Assembly (NCBI GenBank): GCA_013306675.1
Contig: JABLUY010000269.1
Location: forward strand, 1 to 45,770
Length of the DNA: 45,770 nt
Source of the DNA: Thraustochytrium sp. TN22
Taxonomy: Eukaryota; Sar; Bigyra; Thraustochytrida; Thraustochytriidae
Reading direction: 5' to 3'
The first letter of the stretch is position 1. Every line of letters begins with the position of its first letter. The notes under the pieces are model-generated. The model saw only the letters and a list, made by a program, of their open reading frames with translations, was not told the origin of the DNA and ran no database searches. A program made the translations under genes and the position numbers. Below, piece after piece: positions 19,604 to 27,900 of this stretch.

Positions 19604-20635
19604 ATGGCGAGCCACGCGAACGGCGTGGCCAGCAGCGGCGCGCCGCCCGACGTCAAGGCGGTGCCGCGCGAGACGGCGCGCATGACGTACTCGGAGGCGA
19701 ACAGCCCGTTCTATGACGTGCAGCTGCGGCTGCAGAGGGTGCTGTACGACGGCCGCAGCGAGTACCAGCAGATGCAGATCATCGAGACGACGCAGTTCGG
19801 CAAGACGCTGGTGCTGGACGGCAAGACGCAGAGCGCGCTCTTTGACGAGTTCATGTACCACGAGACGCTGGTGCACCCGGCCATGCTGCTGCACCCGTGC
19901 CCGAAGACGGTGTACATTGGCGGCGGCGGTGAGCTGGCCACGGCGCGCGAGGTGCTGCGGCACCCGTGCGTGGAGCGCGTGGTGATGGTGGACCTGGACA
20001 AGGAGGTGGTGGATCTGTGCCGCAAGCACCTGCCGGAGTGGCACGGCGGCTGCGTGGACGACCCGCGTCTGGAGATCGTCTACGATGACGCGCACGCGTA
20101 CCTGCGCCGGCACGAGGGCAACTTCGACGTGATTATCATGGACATTGCCGACCCGATCGAGGCCGGCCCGGGCATCGTGCTGTACACGCAGGAGTTTTAC
20201 CAGTACGCGGCGTCCAAGCTCAACCCGCACGGCGTCATCGTCACGCAGAGTGGCGCCTGCTCGCTCTACAACTTCGAGGAGTGCTTCACGGCGATCCACA
20301 GCACCATGAAGGCGTCCTTTGAGAAGGTCCTCGGCTACCGCGTCGACATCCCTTCCTTCGCCGGCTGCTGGGGCTTTAACATTGCCTTCAACGATCCGGA
20401 CATGGACGACCGCGGCTCCTTTGCCGACTGGTCGCCGGAGCGCCTCGATGACCGCATCCGCGAGCGTCTCGCGAGCTCCGAGTCCGCGTCGTCAATACCC
20501 GCTGCTCAGACTACCTTTCGCTTCTACGACGGCGTCACGCACCGTGGTCTCTTTGGCCTGCCCAAGCCGATCCGCGATGGCATGGACAAGGAGGATCGCA
20601 TCATCACCGAGGCCAACCCGGTCTTTATGTACTGA
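19604..20635 (+). CDS. ACL5: Thermospermine synthase-like aminopropyltransferase
   Basis: This 343-residue enzyme transfers an aminopropyl group from decarboxylated S-adenosylmethionine to a polyamine. Family marks include SEYQQMQIIET, DGKTQSALFDEFMYHE, the nucleotide-binding YIGGGGE (104-110), acidic D130 (VVMVDLD) and the catalytic MDIADPIEAGP (D180, D183). The DxADPxExGP form, together with VPSFAGCWGF, matches plant ACAULIS5-type thermospermine synthase rather than spermidine synthase, which has a DSSDPxGPA form. The family motif GGGEG reads GGGEL here, a change next to the cofactor. The first ATG in frame is 19604, and the length agrees with the family. The gene is intronless. The aminopropyltransferase call is certain; which polyamine is made (thermospermine, or spermidine/spermine) is an inference from the motif. 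Confidence 0.9.
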   Translation: MASHANGVASSGAPPDVKAVPRETARMTYSEANSPFYDVQLRLQRVLYDGRSEYQQMQIIETTQFGKTLVLDGKTQSALFDEFMYHETLVHPAMLLHPCPKTVYIGGGGELATAREVLRHPCVERVVMVDLDKEVVDLCRKHLPEWHGGCVDDPRLEIVYDDAHAYLRRHEGNFDVIIMDIADPIEAGPGIVLYTQEFYQYAASKLNPHGVIVTQSGACSLYNFEECFTAIHSTMKASFEKVLGYRVDIPSFAGCWGFNIAFNDPDMDDRGSFADWSPERLDDRIRERLASSESASSIPAAQTTFRFYDGVTHRGLFGLPKPIRDGMDKEDRIITEANPVFMY

Positions 20636-20669
20636 TGCTGGAGAGCGAATGCAGCCAGCGAGAGCCTAA

Positions 20670-20702
20670 GCGAGCGAGCGAGCGAGAGAGAGAGAGAGAG
20701 AG
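20670..20702. repeat. (GCGA)n-(GA)n microsatellite
   Basis: GCGA units run into a pure GA tract shortly after the stop codon of the aminopropyltransferase, so it is probably in the 3' untranslated region. Confidence 0.88.
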
Positions 20703-21046
20703 TACGAGCAAGAAGTGATGACATTTGGAAATTGACAAGAGACGCGAACCGGCTTGGGCTGCGCCATTCGAAAGACCGCGTAGAAGCTCGCGCGCCGCTA
20801 ACAACAACAAATCTTGTCTCGCAATGCGCGACACCTTTGAGCGAGGAGGACTCTTGCGGCCAGCGCTCCCCGGCGCAATGCCGCATTTCCAACACTGCGT
20901 CCTTGGCAAGGCCCAGCATACAGCGATCCGCATCCTCGACGAGAGACCGACCGCCTACGCGCGCGTTCTCGCTCAGCCCGAAAAGGCACAGGGCTGATCC
21001 ATGACACAGAATTCAGCTGCCGGCTCGCCATCGCTCGCCATCCGCC

Positions 21047-21113
21047 CGAGTCCGAGTCCGGGTCGGGGTCCGGGTCGGAGTCCGAGTCCGAGTCCGAGTC
21101 CGAGCCCGAGCCC
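21047..21113. repeat. (GAGTCC)n hexanucleotide repeat
   Basis: Imperfect GAGTCC and GGGTCC units repeat across this stretch, upstream of the unknown gene starting at 21397. Confidence 0.85.
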
Positions 21114-21396
21114 GCACGTGCCGCGCGTGGACCCGCCACCGGCACGTGCGAGCTCGACTCGGACTGGGCGATCCCTGAGATGTCAGGAGATGAGCGCGGG
21201 CAGCATACCTACTTCGGGCCAGGGCCGGCGGCGCGCGGGCGCGGGCGGCGCTGGCGGGGGGGCTGGAGCCGCGCGGCCGGCCCGTCGCTGCGGGCGGGGC
21301 CGCAGTGGCCAGCGCGGCGGCAGCGGCGGCGGCAGCGGCGGCGGGGCGAGGCGCGCGGGGCGGCGGCCGCCGCGGGCCTCCTTGTTGCCGCGCGCC

Positions 21397-22386
21397 ATGG
21401 AGCGCGCCAGGACCAGCACTGGGCGCGCGAGCGTCGTGCGCTTCGACCTGACGCCAGTGGTGCACGAGCTCCCGGAGGAGGAGGCCAAGGACGCCTGGCT
21501 GGCGCGACACGGGCCCTGGGTCTGCGCGCCCAAGCACGACGAGATCTGGGACGGCACGCTGAGGGAGTTCCGCCCGCGCGAGCTCTCGGCCGCCGAGCTA
21601 CGCAGGCTGCGCAGGGACGACCGCCTGCGCCGTGCGCTCCCGCTCTCGGTCTTCTGGCTCTACAAGCGCTACCGCAAGAGGCTCCCGCCGGTGGAGGCGC
21701 TGGAGCACGCGGCTTGCGACGATGAGGGCGAAGGAGAGGCCGAGGCCGAGGCCGCGGCCGAGGCCGGCAGCGAGGACGGCAACGTGGCATCAAGGTCCGC
21801 GCTCGCCGAGCGCGCCCACGAGCACGTCCAGGCCGTGTCGCCGGACTTCATCGAGGCCTTGCTCATGGACAGCCGCCGCGCGTGCGCGTCCGCAGGCATC
21901 AAGCCCGCGCTCAAGAAGCGCGTCAGCCTGCGCGCCAGCCTGCGCGCCAGCCTGGGCCGCGGGCTCACCCGGCAGAGCCGCGCCTCTGCGATGGACAGCG
22001 TCGAACAGGACGCGGAGGACGACGAGGACGACGACGGCCTCGACAACGACCCGGTCAGCCGCGCCATGGCCACGGCGGGCGCCGTGAGCAGCCATCGGCG
22101 CGTCTCGACGCTCATGGACTTTTTGCCCACACGTCTCTTCGGCAGCGGCGGGGATGGCGGCAGCACTGGCGCTGCCGCCGACGACTTCGACGACGAGGAG
22201 ACCTCTGCCATGTCCTGGCTCGAGTCGCTGCAGCGCCTTGACGGCCTCAGCAAGACCACCGTGCCGCGCTCCGACGCCGTCAACGACCTCTGGGTCCTCC
22301 TCGCCGACGGCCTCGAGTCCATGGGCCTGCCCGGTGGCTCCTGGGTCCGCAGCCTCTTCGCGCACAATGGGCCCAACGGCGAGTGA
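21397..22386 (+). CDS. Unknown acidic protein with VRF...W N-terminal motif
   Basis: I do not recognise this 329-residue protein. After a short basic start comes VVRFDLTPVVHELPEEE, then a Trp-rich stretch (AWLARHGPWVCAPKHDEIW) and basic helices. The pattern V-x-F, V-x-E-[IL]-P and Trp resembles a short N-terminal module I associate with many uncharacterised stramenopile proteins; this is recollection, not a search result. The middle is acidic (DEGEGEAEAEAAAEAGSEDG), with a basic KKRVSLRASLRAS stretch and another Asp/Glu run later. The start at 21397 is chosen because residues before it are Gly/Arg/Pro low complexity; in-frame ATGs also occur at 21190 and 21001. There is no membrane segment or catalytic motif. 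It is probably a real gene, because the composition changes sharply at the chosen start. Confidence 0.6.
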   Translation: MERARTSTGRASVVRFDLTPVVHELPEEEAKDAWLARHGPWVCAPKHDEIWDGTLREFRPRELSAAELRRLRRDDRLRRALPLSVFWLYKRYRKRLPPVEALEHAACDDEGEGEAEAEAAAEAGSEDGNVASRSALAERAHEHVQAVSPDFIEALLMDSRRACASAGIKPALKKRVSLRASLRASLGRGLTRQSRASAMDSVEQDAEDDEDDDGLDNDPVSRAMATAGAVSSHRRVSTLMDFLPTRLFGSGGDGGSTGAAADDFDDEETSAMSWLESLQRLDGLSKTTVPRSDAVNDLWVLLADGLESMGLPGGSWVRSLFAHNGPNGE

Positions 22387-23633
22387 CGAGGAGGCTGCTC
22401 GCTCCAAGTCCTGCGCGCGTCCAGCGGGTCGTTTTGATCTCTATGACATTTGTTTGCTATTGGCCTCCTCCTTTGACTGACTGACAGCCAGCGAGAGAGG
22501 CCCCTCGCCATCTCTATTTCTTTCTTTATCAGTGTGGTCATCTCCGCGACTTGTTCAGGGCGGCGTCCGCGAGCTCCTGCGTCCGTCTGTCCTAGCGTTT
22601 CTGCCGCTCCGCCGCGGCTGCAGTGCCAGTCAGAGCTGTCGCTGCCAGCTACCGTGACTAATCCTGCACCGCCGTCGCCCGCGACCCGCCTCCCCTCGCT
22701 TCAACTTGGAGTTCAACTTGACGTTTAGGCCTGCTTGCCAGTCTTGGAGACTTCAAGTTGGAGTCGTGTTGACGTCAGCCGCGGGTTCGTCTCCGAGTCC
22801 GCCTCGTCGTCGCCAGCTCGCGGCACGGCGTACTGTCCGTGTCACGTCCGCTCGCGACGCGTGGCGCTCGCTGCGCTCGAGACGGACGGACTCCGCGAGC
22901 GCGGTGTCGGCGGCCGTCGCGTCGAGCCTGCGTGCCGCGAGCCTGCTCGAGCCGCCCGGTTTCGCGCGCCGCGCCGCCTATTACAGCGCGCGGCGCCGCG
23001 CGCTCTCCGCCTCGGCGCGCAATGTAACGCGCCGCTTTCAGCCTTCGCCCCGGACCCGGCCTCAGTGGCGAGTCTGGCCCGCCACTTGCCGCCCTCCCAT
23101 GTCCACTTGCGCGAGCAGTCAAGTAAGTAATCAAGAAAGGGGCAATGGAAGCGCAGGGCACCAGCCAGCCAGGCAGCAGCGCGACCCGCCCCGCGCAATC
23201 CAGTCCCGAATCAAGCGCAACAAGCGAGCAACCAGCGAGCGAGGTACGTGCGAGCGGCGGCCGCCCCGCCCGCTGCGCTGCGCTGCGCTGCGGCGAGCGG
23301 CGAGCGGCGAGCGGAGCGAGGCTTGGCCTCGGGCTGGAGCGCGTGGGACTCGGACGGGGCGGAGGAGGAGACGAGCAGCGGCCTGGGACGCGACGCCGCG
23401 CGCGCCTCGTGCTTGTCTTGCCCGGGGCGAAGGCCGCCTCGGGCTTCTTTCTCCTCAGGCTGCTTCTTTCGCCTCAGGCCGCCTCGGGCTTCTCCTCGGA
23501 ACGCCCTGCTCCTCTGACGCGGCCCCTGGCTGGCGCTGTGCAGCGAGCGAGCGAGCGCTCCGTGGACTGCTTCGACTGACGGGAGCTTGCTTGACCGACG
23601 CAGACAGCCAAGCAAGGCAAGCAAACAGGAGAG
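22387..23633. other. Long spacer upstream of the SDR gene
   Basis: This 1.25 kb region carries repeated TTCAACTTG words at 22700-22720, CTTCAAGTTGGAG near 22751, a TGACGTCA site, and a (GCTGC)n/(GAGCG)n run near 23274-23312. Overlapping open frames on both strands are short or low complexity. No gene is supported, although a small exon could be missed. Confidence 0.45.
22770..22777. promoter_or_regulatory. TGACGTCA palindrome (CRE-like site)
   Basis: This is a perfect bZIP/CRE core, about 50 bases after two TTCAACTTG repeats and 860 bases upstream of the SDR start. Function is inferred from the motif only. Confidence 0.3.
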
Positions 23634-24651
23634 ATGTCCCAGCTGCGCTTCGACGGCAAGGTGGCGGTGGTGACGGGCGCCGGCAACGGCCTCGGCCGCG
23701 CGTGTAAGTCTAGCGATACGCGGCGTGGCGGGAGAAGGAGAAGAAGATGAAAAGACGGGACTGACATGCGGTACCCGGTACACCACACGCAACACAGATG
23801 CGCTTCTCCTGGCGTCGCGCGGCGCCAAGGTGGTGGTGAACGACCTGGGCGGCAGCACGCACGGCGAGGGCGCGTCGAGCGCGGCGGCCGACAAGGTGGT
23901 GGAGGAGATCAAGGCCGCGGGCGGCGAGGCCGTGGCGAACTACGAGTCGGTGGAGTTCGGCGAGAAGATCATCAAGACGGCGCTGGACGCCTTCGGCCGC
24001 GTGGACATCGTCATCAACAACGCGGGCATTCTGCGCGATGTGGCCTTCCACAAGATGGCGCAGAAGGATTGGGACCTCATTTACACGGTGCACCTCAAGG
24101 GCACGTACTCGGTGACCAAGGCGGCGTGGGAGGCGATGCGCAGCCAAGGTTACGGCCGCGTCATCAACGTGGCGAGCGCCGCCGGCCTGTACGGCAACTT
24201 CGGCCAGGCCAACTACTCGGCGGCGAAGTTGGGCATCCTGGGCCTGACCAAGACGCTGGCGCGCGAGGGCGCGGCCAAGAACATCAAGGTGAACTGCATC
24301 GCGCCGCTGGCCGGCTCGCGCATGACCGCCACGGTCATGCCGGAGGAGATGGTGGACGCCCTGCGCCCTGAGTTCGTGGCGCCCGTCGTGGCCTACCTGG
24401 CGCACGACTCGTGCGAGAGCAGCGGCCAGGTGTACGAGCTGGGCGCTGGCTGGGTGGCGGAGCTGCGCTGGCAGCGCGCCCAGGGCGGCTTCCTGCCGTA
24501 CGGCGACGCCTCGCCCGAGGCGGTGGCCAAGATCTGGGACAAGGTCACGGACTACGACGACGAGCCCGAGTACCCGGAGACCACGCAGGACTCCTTCGGC
24601 CCCGTTATGGGCAACCTGGAGCGCTACAAGGAGGCCGCCTCCAAGCTCTAG
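23634..24651 (+). CDS. Peroxisomal (3R)-hydroxyacyl-CoA dehydrogenase-type SDR
   Basis: This short-chain dehydrogenase is closest in sequence to the first domain of peroxisomal multifunctional enzyme 2 (HSD17B4), which oxidises 3-hydroxyacyl-CoA in beta-oxidation. Exons are 23634-23703 and 23798-24651, giving 307 residues. The NAD-binding motif is TGAGNGLGRA, followed by KVVVNDLGG; the catalytic set is S150, Y163 and K167 (NYSAAKLG). NNAGILRD, YGNFGQANYSAAK, GSRMTATVMPE and ELGAGWVAELRW are strongly HSD17B4-like. Unlike HSD17B4 there is no hydratase or SCP2 domain; the protein stops after the SDR domain and ends in Ser-Lys-Leu, a classic peroxisomal targeting signal (PTS1). The hydratase step must then come from another protein. 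The exact substrate is inferred from family resemblance. Confidence 0.92.
23704..23797 (+). other. Intron in the SDR gene
   Basis: This 94-base phase-1 GT-AG intron begins GTAAGTCT and ends CAACACAG. Splicing rebuilds GNGLGRAYALLLASRGAKV, the normal continuation of the NAD-binding motif in this family. Confidence 0.94.
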
Positions 24652-24734
24652 GCTAACTTATGATAAGATGTTTCGATTCTCTCACCTCACTGCAAGCAAA
24701 GCCTGAAGATGCCAGCTGCCTGCCGAGCAACGCC

Positions 24735-24786
<52 letters not shown>
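24735..24786. repeat. (CAAG)n microsatellite
   Basis: A perfect tetranucleotide run of about 13 units lies in the short spacer between the convergent SDR and myosin genes. Confidence 0.92.
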
Positions 24787-24918
24787 AGCTGGCCAGCTGG
24801 AGTCAGCCTGAGGGGCTGTCGGGCAGGGCAGAACCGAACAAACACGCACGCACACAAAGAGACAGACTTTTATCTTTTTGGATAAATCATGCAGTGATGT
24901 AGGCTCCTCTCAGCCAGG

Positions 24919-27900
24919 TCAGGAGCTTGGCGCGTACGAGGGCGCACTTGCAAGCGCAGCCGCGGCCACGGGCGCCCGCGGCGACCGCCGACCTCGACTG
25001 CGACGCTTCTGCGCGGCGCGAGCCTGGAGGCGAGTGAGCATGTCCTTGGCGTCGCGTAGCAGACCTTGAGGGTCGTCCTTGGCCATGCCGAAGCGCACGG
25101 CCTGGTCGATGGCGTGGATCAGGGCCTCCAGGTCCTGGAGGACCATTGCCTCGCGCAGAATGTGTTGTGCATGCAACGTCTTGACGCGGTAAATCATGTG
25201 CTCCGCAGCGAGCACCTCGGGCGTGGTCAGGTTGAGCTCGCGGGCGCGCACAAGCGCCTCAATCACCTGGCGGTAGTGCTTCTTGCGCATGCCGGCCTTG
25301 AGCTTCTTAAGAACGATTCGCTCCTCACGGTGGCGGAGCGTGAAGATGGCGGAGATCTTGAACTTGCGAAGCGGCTTGAGTCGCCCCGGCGACCGGAGCG
25401 AGTCGGCGCCCGTGCTGCGCTGACTGCGAAAGGACGCGTTGCTGCCGCCGCCGCCGCCACCGCCACCACCCTGGTTACTGCCACTCAGGATGAGCCCTAG
25501 CCCACTCCCATGCGAAGCGCCGCGGTAGTGCCCGCCGGGACCCTTGTAGTCGTCCATAACCTGCGCAAAGGTGCTCTCCTGGGCCTCGAGCCCGGACCTC
25601 GCGAACGGCGACAGGGGCGGGTCCGAGTCGTCTGAGCCGCGCCGCGCATGCTGCCGGCCACCGGAGGCCGGGTTGATCGCCAGCGCCTGGCGCATGCTGT
25701 TGGGCGAAAGCTGCAGGAGCATGGACGTGAGCTGGTCGTGCGACTGGGTCGGCCGGCGCCCGTGGTCTTCATTCGGCCGCAGCAGCTCCGTGGACACACG
25801 CAGGTTGGCGCGCTTGCCGGACAACGTCGTACTCGAGTCGCGGCTGGACCGGCGGCTCAGCCGCCGCTTGCCCTTGGGGCCAAGGTCCTCGATCGACGTC
25901 GCCATAGCCCGCGCCTCCTGCTGCTCGCCGGCCGCCTGCTCGCTGCTGCCGCGCGTCGCCTGCTCGCGCTCGTAGTACGAGCCGAGGCCGCCCGCAGCCG
26001 GGCCGCGCCCGGTGTGCGGTGCCCGCCCGCTCTGATCGGTGTCCTCGCCGTCGTCTTCATCGTCCTCGTGCGCGTCGTCGTCGGCGTGGTAGCCGCGGTC
26101 CTCGTCGTGCTCGTGCTCGTCCTCATCGCCCGAGAGGTGATTGATGAAGACGGCTGCGTCCGGAATGAGCGCATCCTCGTCCTCGGTGCGCTCGTCGAGT
26201 GCGGAGATGAAGATCTCCTCGTCGGCGGCGTTCTCGTCCACGTCGCTGAGCGCCTTACACTCGTCTTCGTCCACCTCGCGCTCTTTGACCTCGGGCTCGT
26301 TGTCCTCGTCATCCTCGTCGTCTTCGTCCTCGTCATCCTCGTCGTCGACACCCCGAATGCCAAGGACCGTGACATTGATGGGCTCCAGGGCTTCGTCGCG
26401 CAGGTCGCCGCTGGACGCCAAGCGAATGAGCTCGGCGGCCGTCTCGGCGTCGACGCAGCCGGCGAAGATCTCGTCGGCATCGAAGTCGCCGTAGCGGTGC
26501 AGGTCGGCCTCAATCTCGAGGCGGGCGTCCCAGGCGTCAGCCAGCTCGGAGTCGGTCGAGATGGTGTCGGCCTCGTCCGTGTCGGCCGGGTCCAGGCAGT
26601 TGTCTGAGGCGCTGTACTCGAAGAGGTCGGCCTTGAGGCGCCAGGCGTCCTGCAGGCGGCGCACGGCGCGGCGCAGGCGGCGCAGACGCCGGCGGCAGAG
26701 CCGGCGGCGAACGTGCGCCTGCAGGCACGCGATGGCGCGCGAGGCGGTCCGATGCGCCCGCCAGGTCTCCTGGATGAGCAGCACTGCCTCGCGCTGCTGC
26801 CGATACGCCTGGTGCGCCCGGAAGCGCCGGAAGTTGGTCTGCACGAAGAGCACGGCTTGGACGCGCTTCTGCTCGCGCCGCGCCAGGACGGCACGCCGGC
26901 GGCGCAGCGCGCCGACCATGATGAGCACGCGCCGCGCCGCAAAGACGGCGCATGCGGTCTCCACGCTCTCCACGAGGTCGTCCGGCACGGCGGCGCGGCC
27001 GGCGTCGAGCTCGCGCAGATGGTCGTGCACCGTGGCGAGCGCGCCGCTGGCGAAGAAGACGCAAGTCTTGCCGAACTTGCACTGATCTGCGTCGGCGCCA
27101 AGGCTGCGCAAAATGCAGCGCACGACGATGCGCTCGAAGCCGGACCCGGCCGGCATCTTGGAGGCGGCCAGGCTGTGCGGCGCGAGGCCGGCTCGCAAGA
27201 CTGGGTCGAAGTGCCTGCGCAGTACCTCGTACGGGATGCGGCCGGGCAGGCCGGCCCGCAGGAGCTGCGCGGTCTGTGGCACGCTGAGGCAGGCGAGCTG
27301 GCGGGCGACGAACTTGGGGTCGAAGCCGGCCTTGGGGTCGAGGGCGGCGTTCGGCTTGATGCAACGCACGAACGAGCACTGCGCCTCGCGCACGACGAGG
27401 TCCAGCTGGCGCATCTGGTCCTCGAAGACAGCGGCGACGGACCGCGTCTTGGCCTTGGCGGCCGGGCGCTGGTGCTGTGACTTGAACGACGAGCGGCGGC
27501 TCAGGCCTGCGCCCGTGAAGAGCGCGTCCATGATGAACGACTTGTCGGGCTGCGCCGCGAAGAATGACTCGGCCTCGGGCGGCACGCGGTCGAAGTTCTT
27601 CTCGATAAAACCTTGCACCGAGTACGAGACGGCGCCGGCGTAGTGGTCCACGATGAAGGTCGTGGACGCGAGGCGCGGGTGCGGGTCCACGTAGCAGGCG
27701 CGGCCCTTAAAGGTGCGGTGCAGGTAGGCGAGCAGCTTCTTGTCGCTGGGCTCCGGCCCGACCGAGATGGTGTTGATGGCGGAGAGCAGGCCCATGGTGG
27801 CTGGGTGCGGCCGGCCGGACGGCGCGCGGAAGAGGTTGAGGCAGGCGACGCACTTCTCGTTGGCCGGTGCCGTCATGCTGCTGGTGTCGAGACCCTCTTC

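Larger units (their letters stand above)
20636..21396. other. Spacer before the unknown acidic-protein gene
   Basis: This holds a GAGC/GA run, about 300 bases of mixed sequence, and a GAGTCC repeat. The frame of the next gene is open from 21001 but encodes Ser-Pro and Gly-Arg low complexity, so I treat it as upstream sequence. Confidence 0.45.

Noticed and set aside
22706-23707. A 333-codon open frame upstream of the SDR
   Set aside because: The product is Arg/Ala/Ser low complexity, overlaps equally long frames on the other strand and runs into the SDR first exon in a different frame.
23634-24651. The SDR as a full HSD17B4 multifunctional enzyme
   Set aside because: The frame ends in SKL-stop right after the SDR domain, and the next 267 bases hold only a CAAG repeat before the convergent myosin gene.
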